DNA from: Planctomycetota bacterium
GTDB lineage: Bacteria; Planctomycetota; J058; J103
DNA length: 64,000 nucleotides
Assembly (NCBI GenBank): GCA_026004615.1
Contig: BPJM01000001.1
Coordinates: 1-64,000, forward strand
Reading direction: 5' to 3'
The notes beneath the pieces were generated by a model, which was not told where the DNA came from, did not search any database, and saw nothing but the letters and a program-made list of their open reading frames with translations. Shown here piece after piece: positions 9,852 through 25,800 of this stretch (the stretch's first letter is position 1; every line of letters begins with the position of its first letter). Both the position numbers and the translations under genes were made by a program.

Positions 9852-10142
9852 TCAGTCCTCCAGCACGCCGAGGAGCTCCGATTCGCGCATGATCGTGTGC
9901 TCCTCGCCGTCGATCTTGATCTCAGTGCCGGCGTAACGGCCGAACAGCACCACCTGGCCTTCCTTCACCGACATCGGATTGCGCTGCCCATCCTCGCGCC
10001 GGGCCCCCGGCCCCACCGCGATCACGCGCCCGCGCTGGGGCTTCTCCTGGGCGGTGTCGGGCAGCACGATCCCGCCTGCGGTCCTCTCCTCGGCCTCCAG
10101 GCGCTTGACCAGCACGCGGTCATCCAGTGGCTTGATGGCCAT
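9852..10142 (-). CDS. groES: Co-chaperonin GroES
   Basis: 96 residues from ATG 10142. It begins [26 protein letters not shown], the typical GroES start with mobile loop ([17 protein letters not shown]). GRVIAVGPG and [30 protein letters not shown] complete the beta-barrel. It caps the GroEL cylinder as a heptamer. It lies between two groEL genes: 65 bases after the first and four bases before the second, so all three are probably co-transcribed. The intact frame here contrasts with the single-base breaks in both groEL neighbours. Confidence 0.96.
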   Translation of the reverse strand: MAIKPLDDRVLVKRLEAEERTAGGIVLPDTAQEKPQRGRVIAVGPGARREDGQRNPMSVKEGQVVLFGRYAGTEIKIDGEEHTIMRESELLGVLED

Positions 10143-10207
10143 CGCGATCGGTCCTCCTCTGCTGTCCGCTTGCGCGCCCGCCGGCGACACCCGCCGGCGC
10201 CCCCGGC

Positions 10208-11834
10208 TCACATACCCGTGCCCGCCGGCGTCCCGGCGCGCTTCTTCTTGTCCTTCTTCGGCTTGGGCTTGTCCGCGACCGCGCAGTTCGTCGTCAACAG
10301 CACCCCTGCCACGCTCGCCGCGTTCTGCAGCGCGGTGCGCGTGACCTTCAGCGGATCGACGATGCCCGCCTCGAGCAGGTCGCCGTAGCTCTCCCGCTCG
10401 ACGTCGTAGCCGAACGCACCCTGCTCGCGCTCGACCCGCCGCAGCACCACCGAGCCGGGCACCCCGGCGTTCTCGCTCAGCTGGCGCAAGGGCGCCCGCA
10501 GCGCGTGCTGCAGGACCGCGATCCCTACCGCCTCGTCGCCCTCGAGCTGCACCCCATCGAGCGCCGCCGCCGCCCGCAACAGCGCCACCCCCGCCGCCGG
10601 GCAGCACCCCCTCCTCGACCGCGGCGCGCGTCGCCTGCAGCGCGTCATCCACCCGCGCCTTGCGCTCCTTCACCTCGGTCTCGGTGGCGCCCCCGACGGC
10701 GATCTTGGCCACCCCGCCGGCCAGCCGCGCCAGCCGCTCCTGGAGCTTCTCGCGGTCGTAGTCGCTGTCGCTGCGCTCGATCTCCAGCCGGATCTGCGCG
10801 CAGCGCTTGTCGATCGCCGCCTTGTCCCCGGCGCCCTCCAGCACCGTGGTGGTGTCCTTGGTGACCACCACCCGCTTGGCGCGCCCCAAATCGGAGAGCT
10901 TGACCGACTCCAGCTCGATGCCGAGCTCCTCGGAGATCCGCTTGCCACCGGTCAGGATCGCCAGATCCTCCAGCATCGCCTTGCGGCGGTCGCCATAGCC
11001 CGGCGCCTTGACCGCGCAGGCCGGGATCACCCCGCGCAGCTTGTTGACGACCAGCGTCGCCAGCGCCTCGCCCTCCACGTCCTCGGCGACGACCAAGAGC
11101 GAGCGCTTCTGCTTCGCCACCGCCTCCAGCAGCGGGATCAGCGGCTGAATCCCGGAGAGCTTCTCCTGGTAGATCAGGATGTAGGCGTCCTCGAGCACGG
11201 CCTCCAGCCGGTCCGGGTCGGTGATGAAGTGCGGCGAGATGTAGCCGCGATCGAACTGCATGCCGTCGACGATGTCGACCTTGTCCTCGGCCCCCTTGCC
11301 CTCTTCCACCGTGATCACGCCGTCACGCCCCACCTTCTCGTAGGCGTCCGCGATCATGGCGCCGATCTGCCGGTCGTTGTTCGCCGCGACGGTCGCGATG
11401 CGCTCGATGTCGTCCCGACCCTGCACCGGGCGGCTCATCGCCTTGAGCTGCTCGACCACGCGCCCCACCCCGCGCAGGATCCCCCGCTGCAACGCCATCG
11501 GGTTGCGGCCGGCCGCGACGTGCTTGAAGCCCTCGAGGAACATGGCCTCCGCGAGCACGGTCGCGGTCGTGGTGCCGTCGCCGGCCGCATCGGAGGTCTT
11601 GGCCGCCGCCTCCTTGACCAGCTGCGCTCCCAGGTTCTCGTACGGATCCTTGAGCTCGATGTCCTCGGCGACGCTCGCCCCGTCCTTGGTGATCTTGGGC
11701 GCGCCGAAGCTCCGGTCGATCACCACGGTCCGGCCACGCGGTCCGAGCGTGACCTTGACCGCGCGCGCCAGCTTCTCCACCCCGCGCTTGAGCGCCCTGC
11801 GGGCCTCCTGGTCCAGTGCGATCTGCTTCGCCAT
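10208..11834 (-). CDS. groEL: Chaperonin GroEL, first copy (frameshifted)
   Basis: Starts at ATG 11834 ([18 protein letters not shown]). The ATP-binding motif [15 protein letters not shown], the apical domain ([13 protein letters not shown]) and [22 protein letters not shown] are all present. The frame breaks at 10588-10592, a run of five C on the plus strand: removing one base restores [17 protein letters not shown] and the conserved [10 protein letters not shown], reaching the stop at 10208. The restored protein is about 542 residues. Its C-terminus is Lys/Pro-rich ([10 protein letters not shown]) and ends GTGM rather than in GGM repeats, so the two GroEL copies differ in tail chemistry and may be specialised. 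It is the first gene of the chaperone cluster; a sigma-54-like site lies about 145 bases upstream. No CIRCE inverted repeat is seen. Confidence 0.9.
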
Positions 11835-12213
11835 GTGCGCCTCGGTCTCCTCTGTCCACGCAGCCTTCGCCGGAGGAGGGGCTCCGGCGCCACCCTGCAC
11901 CGCCCGCACGCCGCGGCGATCGTGCCCTGCCCGCGCCGCGGCGCCGGGCGAGCGATTCCCCACTCGGATGGCCGCCCTAGAGCAAGCCCGGTGCCAGCCG
12001 TGCAACGCCATGCGACCGCGGGTTGGAGCCCCGGGTTCCTGTCAGACTGGCAGATCGAGGCCGCTGCTCACCGCCGGGGCTGACATCTTGGCAGGAGGCC
12101 ACCCCCTGCTCGGCTCCTGCGCTCCAGCCACCGGCTCCGGATCCGCGCTGCCTTGTGGATCGAGGGCGCCCGGCATCCCCGACCGCAGCCCGGCCTGCCC
12201 CCGCCGGGCTCGG
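11835..12213. other. Divergent intergenic region
   Basis: Separates the minus-strand chaperone cluster from the plus-strand FHA gene. It carries the candidate sigma-54 site for groEL (11981-11996). No open frame with convincing protein character is visible, and I see no CIRCE element or tRNA. Confidence 0.6.
11981..11996 (-). promoter_or_regulatory. Candidate sigma-54 (-24/-12) promoter
   Basis: On the minus strand the bases read TGGCAC-CGGGC-TTGCT, matching the -24/-12 consensus TGGCACG-N4-TTGCW with the correct GG to GC spacing and one mismatch. It lies about 147 bases upstream of the first groEL start. Whether RpoN drives this cluster is an inference from the site alone. Confidence 0.45.
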
Positions 12214-12243
12214 TTGACATGCGCGGAACGCCGGGCATATAAT
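12214..12243 (+). promoter_or_regulatory. Consensus sigma-70 promoter
   Basis: TTGACA (12214-12219) and TATAAT (12238-12243) are both perfect consensus hexamers, separated by 18 bases. Transcription would begin near 12250, giving a leader of about 90 bases before the chosen FHA-gene ATG at 12339. Confidence 0.8.
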
Positions 12244-12338
12244 CTTCTGAGGTGGCGGCCGCAGGCACAACATCATTGTCGCGTCACGACTTAGGACGAC
12301 ACCCGCGGTCCTCGGGCGAGGTATCCCCCGCAGGGTGG

Positions 12339-13771
12339 ATGGGCGGCGAGGTGAGCGCCAGGCTCAGGGTGGAGAACGGACCGGCGCGCGGAGCCGAGTT
12401 TCCGCTGAGCGGGCGCATCATCTTCAACATCGGGAGCGATCCCGGCGCCACCGTCCGCCTGGACGACCCGGCCGTCGCCCCCAGCCACTGCCGCCTGTAC
12501 CGAGAGGACAGCCGCTTCACGCTGTTCGACGTGAGCGGGCGCGGCTTGACGGTCAACGGCAAGCGCGTCGTCAAGGCGGTGCTCCAGCCCGGCGACGTCA
12601 TCCAGCTCGGCAACAGCGAACTGGTGTTCGAAGCCCAGGACCCCCGCCGCGCCGCCCGCACCGCCCCCGCCGCCGGCAGCCGTCCCCGCGCCGCCGTCCT
12701 TCTCCGGTCCTGCCCACGCCCTGCCCCCGCCCGGGGCCGCTCCGGGTGGCGGCACGGCAAGCGGCGACTTCCGGATGGATGTGCGCGGGGGCGCCCGCGC
12801 GGGTATCGTCCGCGCCTGGCTGCAGGCTGTGGAGGGCAACGACAAGGGCAAGGTGTTCGACCTCAGCGAGGGCAACGTCTGGGTCATCGGCCGGGGCCAC
12901 TCCGCCGACGTCACCGTCATGGACATCAAGGCGTCGCGCGCGCACTGCCGGCTCGAGCGCATCGGGGATAGCTTCTACCTGCAGGATCTCAACTCGACGA
13001 ACGGAACCTACGTCAACGGCCAGCAGATCGAGCGACAGCTGCTGTCGCGCGGCGACTACATCAAGGTCGGCTACACGATCCTGACCTTCCAGTACGAGAC
13101 GGCCGAGGAGGCGCAAGGCGCCGCGGGGATGGCCGGCATGCCGGCCGGCGCGCCCTTTGTCCCGCTTCCCGCCGGCGGCCCGCCGCCGCCACCGGTGGTG
13201 CCACCGCCGCCCTTTGCGGGCGGTCTGGGCATACCTGCCCCCGCGATCCCGGCGCCCGGCTATCCGCCGCTGCCGCCTCCAGCGCCCGGTGGCGCGCTGC
13301 CTCTGCCTCCGGCCCCGGGCGCGGGGGCGCCTGGCGCCGAGCCCTGGCCTGCGGCTGCGGGCATGCCGGCGCTGCCCCCCCATCCGAGCAGTGCCCGCAC
13401 GGACGCGCACGAGCCGGCCTCGTGGTGGCCCCAGCCCCAGCTGCCGCCGCCGCCGGCCTGCCCGCCGCCGGCGAGACCGCCTGGTGGGGTCCCCGCCGGA
13501 ACCCCTGCGGCGGCGCCGCCGCTCGATCTCGATCTGGACCTCTCGGCGCTGGAGGGCGATGACGACCCCTTTGCCACGCCGCAGGGCACCGCTACCTGGC
13601 AGGGCGAAGCGGAGCGAGTCGCCCCCCCCCTCTCCGGGGGGTACCGCGGGCGGTGGCGCACTGTTCTGCCAGCTGTGCCGGCGCCCGCTGACCGAAGAGG
13701 AGGTGCGGCAGGGTCGGCTGCGCCGCGTCCACGACCGCGTGTACTGCCTGGGCTGCGTGCAGGGACTGTGA
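12339..13771 (+). CDS. Twin-FHA protein with C-terminal zinc ribbon (frameshifted)
   Basis: A phosphothreonine-binding adaptor. The first FHA domain (GGEVSARLRVENGPARGAEF to GDVIQLGNSELVFEAQD) is weakly conserved, with SHCRLY. A Pro-rich linker leads to a second, canonical FHA domain (VWVIGRGHSADVTV, SRAHCRLE, DLNSTNGTYVNG). A long Pro/Gly/Ala-rich segment then precedes a C-terminal CxxC...CxxC module (FCQLCRRPL ... YCLGCVQGL). Three pieces lie in different frames: breaks occur at a run of five C (12641-12645) and a run of nine C (13622-13630). ATG at 12339 is chosen because homology starts there; GTG 12351 is an alternative. The gene heads a plus-strand unit behind a consensus promoter and may read out the Ser/Thr kinases encoded in the window. 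Confidence 0.8.
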
Positions 13772-13849
13772 ACCGCCGGCCCGCACCCGCCCCCGAGGCG
13801 GCCGACGCAAACCGCAGCGGGGCACGTCTGAGTTCGGAGGCCGCGAGCG

Positions 13850-15622
13850 GTGGCTGAGGGCAAGCGACGGCGCTCGCGTGCCGAGTCCTACTTCGAGCTG
13901 GCACGGCCCGAGCCGGACGCCCCTGCCCCCGAGCCGGCTGCCCCACCGCAACCCACCGCCGGCGGCGAGCGGGCCGCGGAGCGCGAACACCCAGCGGCGA
14001 GCGGAGATCCACCGAACGAGCCCGCGGCTCCGCGTCTTTTGCCCGCCGGCGAGCCGCCCGCCGTGGAGGCTTGCCCGGGCGCTCCGGCAGTCCAGCCGCC
14101 CGCCGCCCCGGCAGCCGAGAGCAGGCCCCCGAGCGGCGTTGCACCGGCGCCCTCGCTCGAGCGCACCGAACCCGTGGCGAGCTGGCAACTGCCCCGGCCG
14201 CTCGAGCAGGAGAAGACCGACGGCGCGACGAGCCGCGGAGGCCCAACCACAGAGCCACCTGGGCTGCCCCCCGCCCCCGGGCGAGCTCCCAGGGGCCGCA
14301 AAGCCGTGCTCGAGGAGGCGACCCCGGGACCGATCACCGCCAACCTGCCGACCGCGGAGATGCCGCCGGAGCTTCTCTCCGAACCCCTGTCCCCCGGCGA
14401 AGCCCCCTCGCACGATCCCGGCCGCGCTGCCGGTGCGCCGGCTGCTCGGGAGCCCACCGCCAGCGGCCTCACGGCGAGCGCGGCGGCGCCGCCGGAGGGC
14501 GCCGGGGATTGGAGGCGGCTCGAGGAACTGCGCCGCCGGCACGAGGACGACCCGCACGACGTGGACGTGTTGCTGCGCTATGCCCAGGTGACGCTGGAGT
14601 TCGGCAACCGCGAAGAGGCCGAGCGGCTGCTGGAAGTGGCACGCCGGCTCGCTCCGGGCGATCTCGCGCTCCAGCGCATGCTGGAGCAGCTGGGGGCGCA
14701 TGCCGACCTGACAGGACCGGTGAGGAGCGCTCCGGCGGCGGTCGCCGCAGCGCCCGTTGCTCCGCCGGAGGCAACCGAGCCCGGCGCCCGCTCGCAAGCG
14801 CACGCGCTGGCACGGATCTGGGGCGGCGCCGTTCCGGCGGCGGTGCTGGCGGGCGCCGGAAGCTACCTCGCCTCTGTCTGGCCGGCGCTCGGCTGGTCGG
14901 TCCTCGCAGTAGCGGCGGTGTGGGTGGTGGCGGCGCAGGGTGCGGCGGCACGCGCCGAGATCCTCGCTCCCCGCCAGCTGCCCCACGCCTTCGCGCGCGG
15001 CGCGGCAGCGCTGCTGTCCGCCTTGCTCGCCCCCGCCGCGATGGGCCTCGGCGCCTTGCTCACCCTGCCGCCGCCCGCGACGCAGCAACCGGCGGCCACG
15101 AGCCCACAGGGGATCGCGGTCGAGCGCTATGCCCGGTGGCTGGCCGAGCGCGAGCAGCTGCCCCTGGCGGAGGCGCGCGCGCGCGCACGCCAGGCGCTCG
15201 ACGTGCAGAGCCTCGGCCCGCACCCCGCCGGCGGCGCGCTCTCCTGGCAGGGTTGGCTCGCCGCCGCCCTGGCGGGGCTGGCGCTGCTGTACGGACTTGC
15301 GCTCTACGCGGGCGCGGTGGCGGTCACGGTCCGCTACGGCTCTGCACGAGCGGCCTTCGCGCACGGGCTGATCTTGTCGCTGGCCGTGCGTTCGGGCTGG
15401 GGCTACGCGCGCGCCGCCCTGCCGGCGGTCTTCGGGCTGCTCGCCGCCGCCGCCGCCTGCGCGCTCGTGCCGTGGCTGCCACAGAGGCTGCCGCTTGCCG
15501 CTGCGCTCGGCACCGCGGTCTCGGTGGCGGTGGCGACGCTCGCCGCGAGCCTGGCGCTCGTGGCCGCCGCCTATCGCGCCGGCCGACTGGGGCGGTCGCA
15601 CAACGGGGATCCGCCGCCGTGA
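13850..15622 (+). CDS. TPR-like membrane protein, function unknown
   Basis: 590 residues from GTG 13850, nine bases after a good ribosome-binding site (ggagg). The first 215 residues are Pro/Ala/Glu-rich and look disordered. A TPR-like helical pair follows (LRRRHEDDPHDVDVLLRYAQ, EFGNREEAERLLEVARRLAP). From about residue 325 there are five or six hydrophobic segments (such as AVLAVAAVWVVAA-like and LAAALAGLALLYGLALYAGA), so the C-terminal half sits in the membrane with the N-terminal half cytoplasmic. It follows the FHA gene after 78 bases and is probably co-transcribed. I do not recognise a named family; a membrane-anchored scaffold is an inference from the domain mix. Confidence 0.75.
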   Translation: MAEGKRRRSRAESYFELARPEPDAPAPEPAAPPQPTAGGERAAEREHPAASGDPPNEPAAPRLLPAGEPPAVEACPGAPAVQPPAAPAAESRPPSGVAPAPSLERTEPVASWQLPRPLEQEKTDGATSRGGPTTEPPGLPPAPGRAPRGRKAVLEEATPGPITANLPTAEMPPELLSEPLSPGEAPSHDPGRAAGAPAAREPTASGLTASAAAPPEGAGDWRRLEELRRRHEDDPHDVDVLLRYAQVTLEFGNREEAERLLEVARRLAPGDLALQRMLEQLGAHADLTGPVRSAPAAVAAAPVAPPEATEPGARSQAHALARIWGGAVPAAVLAGAGSYLASVWPALGWSVLAVAAVWVVAAQGAAARAEILAPRQLPHAFARGAAALLSALLAPAAMGLGALLTLPPPATQQPAATSPQGIAVERYARWLAEREQLPLAEARARARQALDVQSLGPHPAGGALSWQGWLAAALAGLALLYGLALYAGAVAVTVRYGSARAAFAHGLILSLAVRSGWGYARAALPAVFGLLAAAAACALVPWLPQRLPLAAALGTAVSVAVATLAASLALVAAAYRAGRLGRSHNGDPPP

Positions 15623-15727
15623 GCGCCTCCGCCCGCCGTGCACCGGCCTCGCCCGAACCTGCCCCCTTGCGTCCCCGCTGGCAATCGGGTTGATGGGAGC
15701 GAGGCGGAGCTGCGAGCAGAGCCGAAC

Positions 15728-16186
15728 ATGGGGCACCTGGTGATCGCGCGCTATCCCGACGGCCGCACGGTCAAGGGAGTGACGCTCAACTTCCAGCCCG
15801 ACGCCGAGCACTGCCACATCGCGCCGCCGGAGCGGCCGTATGACGAGGGCGTCCGGATCGCCCTGCGGGATCTGAAGGCCTTGTTCTTCGTCCGTGACCT
15901 GCGCGGCAACCCTGCCTACCGCGAGCGCAAGGACCTCGAGCGGCCCGAGCCGTACGGACACCTCGTGCGCGTACGCTTCAAGGACGGCGAGGAGATCGTG
16001 GGCACCGCCTATCGGATCGACCGCCGCGCGCCCGGCGTGCTGCTGCACCCGGTCGATCCCCAGAGCAACAACGAGCGCATCCTGGCGGTCTGGTCGGCGA
16101 TCGAGCGGTTCGAAGAGATCCCCGCCGAGCCGAGCCGGAGCAGCGGCGCCAACGAAGAGCACCCCTCACCGCCCAGCGGCGGCTGA
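15728..16186 (+). CDS. Small DUF6982-like protein
   Basis: 152 residues from ATG 15728. The sequence repeats a short beta-rich unit twice: HLVIARYPDGRTVKGVTLNF with a following LKALFFVRDLRGNP, then HLVRVRFKDGEEIVGTAYR. This resembles DUF6982 proteins that I recall from Acidobacteria and related phyla; the biochemical role is unknown. The unit 'DG..vkG' recalls small Sm/PilZ-like barrels but no PilZ RxxxR motif is seen. It lies 105 bases after the TPR membrane gene in the same direction and may belong to the same unit. The last 20 residues are Ser/Pro-rich. Confidence 0.75.
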   Translation: MGHLVIARYPDGRTVKGVTLNFQPDAEHCHIAPPERPYDEGVRIALRDLKALFFVRDLRGNPAYRERKDLERPEPYGHLVRVRFKDGEEIVGTAYRIDRRAPGVLLHPVDPQSNNERILAVWSAIERFEEIPAEPSRSSGANEEHPSPPSGG

Positions 16187-16359
16187 AGGCGCTGCCGGCC
16201 AGCCCCACCACCGCCGCCTTCACCGGCACCGGCTGCCCACCCCGGGCGCGGCGGCGCCTGCCGCGCGCCGCCGCGCCACGCGCTCCACCGCGGGTGCAGC
16301 GCCTGGGTCGTGCCCCGGCCGGTGGCCTCGACACGACCCAGGATCCGGGGCCGCCGGGC

Positions 16360-22515
<6,156 letters not shown>

Positions 22516-22819
22516 CCTGGATCCCCTCCCCCTGCCTCGGACCGCTCCGGCGCCGGCGGCGCCACCGCCCCGGCGCCGCCGCGCAGGCCGCACCCGGCGG
22601 GCCCGGCCCCGTCTTCCCTTCTATGCGCCCCCCCCGACACCGCCCCGCCCTGTGCCGGCCAGCTACTTCGGAACCGGTTCGCTTCGCCGGGGTTGCATTT
22701 CGCCGCAGCGACGCAACTCCGGAGCCTGGCGCCGCGCGCCGCCCCCCGGGCTCGCGCCCCCAGCCGGGCTGGCTATCATGGCGGCGCGCGGGGCGGCGAG
22801 GAGGCGGCGGGCCACGGCG
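22516..22819. other. Divergent region between nrdJ and SARP-like gene
   Basis: GC-rich spacer holding the nrdJ ribosome-binding site. I looked for a cobalamin riboswitch on the nrdJ strand and saw no convincing B12 box. No clear promoter hexamers stand out on either strand. Confidence 0.5.
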
Positions 22820-25800
22820 ATGCTCCGGCCGCGGTGGCGCATCGAGATGCTGGGCGGGCTGCGCGTGGCCGGCGCCGGCCGGACCATCGAGCGCTTCCGC
22901 ACCCACAAGGCGGCGGCGCTGCTCGCCTGGCTCGCGCTCCGCATGCCGGCGCGCGAGCCGCGCGAGGTGCTGATCGAGATGCTGTGGCCCCAGGCCCCGC
23001 CCCGCGCCGGCCGCGCCAGCCTCAGCCAGGCGCTGTCCAGCCTCAGGCGCCAGCTGGAGCCGCCCGGCAGCCCGCGCGGCAGCGTGATCGCCGCCGACCG
23101 GGCGGCGGTGGGGCTCCAGCCGCGCGCGGTCCTGACCGACGTCGCCGCCTTGCACGCTGCGCTGGCCGCTGCGCGCGCGGCCCCGCCAGGCGAGCGGCGC
23201 GCGGCGCTGCTCGCGCAGGCGGTCGCGCTCTACCGGGGCGAGCTGCTGCCCGGCCACTACGAGGAGTGGATCCTGCGCGAGCGCGCGGCGGTGCGCGCCG
23301 AGCTGCTCGCGGCCTGCCGCGAGCTCGCCGCGCTGCGCCTGGCGGCCGGCGACCGCCCCGGGGCGCTGGCGGTGCTGCGCCGCGCCGCCGGCGCCGATCC
23401 GCTGGCCGAGGAGGTGCGGTGCGAGCTGGCGCGCCTGCTGGCGCTCGAGGGCGACCGGAGCGCGGCGCTGCGCGAGCTGCGGGCGCTGCAGGCGGCGCTC
23501 CGCGCGGAGCTGGACGTGGCACCCGCCCCCCGCACCCGGGCGCTCGCCGCCGCGCTCGCGCGCGCGGACGCGGCGGCCCTGCCGGCCGCGGCCTGCTTGC
23601 CGCAGAGCGAGCCGCCGGCCCCGGACGCCAGCGCCCGGCGGCCGGACGCCCCGGCGCAGCTGCCCGCGGCCGGCCCCGCGCCCGCCGCGGATCTCGCCCC
23701 CGCCCCGCCGCCCCCGCCGTCCGCGCCGCTGACCGCGCTCCCGCTCCTGCCCGGCCGGCTGTTCGGGCGCGAGGCAGCGCTGGCCCGGCTCGCGCGCTGG
23801 CTGGTGCGCGAGGGCGTCCGGCTCGTCACCGTGACGGGGCCGCCCGGGGTCGGCAAGACGCGCCTCGCCCTGGAGGCGGCCCACCGGCTGGAGGCGGCGC
23901 GGCCCGGTTCGGTCTGCTACGTGCCGCTCGCCGAGCTGCGGCCGCCCGCCGCTCCGGCCGCCGCGCTGTTCGAGGCACTGGGCCTGGAGCCCGGCGGCGG
24001 CGAGCCCGACCCGCTCGCCCAGATCGCCGCCGCGCTCGGCGCCGGGGACCGGCCCGCCGTGCTCGTGCTCGACAACGCCGAGCACCTGCTGCCGCAGGTC
24101 GCGGCGCTGGTGCAGCAGCTGCTCGCACGGCTGCCGCGGCTGTGCTGCCTGGTCACCTCGCGCGCCCCGCTCGGGCTCGGCCCGGAGCGGCTGCTGCCGC
24201 TCGAGCCGCTGGCGCTGCCGCCGGTGCCCGAGCCCAGCGTCGCGCCCCCCCCGCCGCAGGCGCTACTCGGCTACGCGAGCGTGGCGCTGTTCGTGGAGCG
24301 CGCCCAGGCGGCCCTGCCCGACTTCCAGCTCACGCCCGCGAACGCCGCCGCGGTGGCCGAGCTGGTGCGCCGGCTCGAGGGGATCCCGCTCGCGCTGGAG
24401 CTGGCCGCCGCGCGGGTGCCGGTGCTGGCGCCCCGCCAGATCCTCCAGCGGCTGGAGCGCGGCCTGGAGGTGCTGCAGACCCGGCGCCGCGACGTGCCGG
24501 CCCGCCACCGCAGCCTGCGCGCGGCGATCGCCTGGAGCATCGAGCAGCTGCCCCCCGGGCTGCGCCGGACGCTCGCCGCGCTGGCGGTCTTTCAGGGGCC
24601 GTTCGATCTGCAGGCGGCCCGGCGCGTCACCGCGCTGCCTGCGCGGCGCGTGGAGGAGGCGCTGGAGCAGCTGTGCGCGCACTCGCTGCTCGTCCGCGAG
24701 CCGGGCCGCGAGCTGCCGCGCTTCGCCGCGCTGCTGCCGATCCGCGAGCAGCTCGCCGGGGCGCTCGGGGCCCGCGAGCGCGAGCGGCTGCGGCGGCGGC
24801 ATGCGCTGCACTTCCTGCGGCTGGCCGAACGCGCGAGCCAGCGGCTGCAGGGCCCGCAGGCGCGGGTGTGGCTGGAGCGGCTGGCCGCGGTGCGCGACAA
24901 CCTGCGCGCGGCGCTGGCCTGGAGCCTGGAGCGCGCCGCCCGCCGCGAGCTCGGCCTGCGGCTCGCCGCCGCGCTCGGCGGCTGGTGGTACCTGCGGGGG
25001 CCGTTCGACGAGGGGCGGCTCTGGCTGGAGCGGCTGCTGCGCGGCCGCGGCCGGGCGCGCGCGGCGGTGCGCGCCGCCGCGCACCGCTGGGCGGGCGTGC
25101 TGGCGCTGGAGCAGGGCGCGGGCGCCGAGGCCCGCGCGCATCTGGAGCGCTGCCTGCAGCTGCGGCGGCGGGCGCGCGACCGCGCGGGGCTGGCCGAGGC
25201 GCTGCTGGGGCTCGCCAACGCGAGCCTGCGCGCGGCGCGCCACGCCCAGGCGCGCGCCGAGCTGGAGCAGGGCCTGGCCGCCGCGCGCGCGGCCGGCGCG
25301 CGCTGGACCGAGGCGGCGCTGCACAACACGCTCGGGCTGCTGGCGATCGCCGGCGGCGAGCACGAGCAGGGCCGCGCGCACCTGCAGGCGGCGCTCGCGC
25401 GGGCGCGCCGGGGCCGCTACGAGCGGCTGGCGGCGACGGTGCTCATGAACCTGGGCGCACTCGCCATCGACCGCGGCGAGCCCGAGGCCGCCCGGCCCGC
25501 GCTCGAGCGCAGCCTGCAGACCTTCCGCGCGCTGGGGGCCCGCGGCCGCGAGGCCTTCGTGCTGCGCAACCTGGCGGCGCTCGCCAGCGCACGCGGCGAG
25601 CACGCGCGCGCCGGGGCGCTGAGCGAGCAGGCGCTCGCCATCTTTCAACGCCTGGGCCACCGGCGGGGCGTCATGCAGTTGGCGCTCTGCGCCGCCGATG
25701 CGGCCCTGGAGCAGGGCGCGCTGGAGCGCGCCGCGGCGCGCGCGCGCCAGGGGCTGGTGCGGGCGGCCGAGCTGGACGAGCCCGCCGCGCTGGCGAGCGC

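Noticed and set aside
11835..12060. CIRCE element or tRNA gene near the groEL start
   Set aside because: No TTAGCACTC/GAGTGCTAA inverted repeat is present. The gttggagcc stretch near 12015 lacks paired T-arm and acceptor stems.
22516..22650. Cobalamin riboswitch upstream of nrdJ
   Set aside because: An agggaa-like run is present, but the B12 box and the surrounding conserved core are missing.
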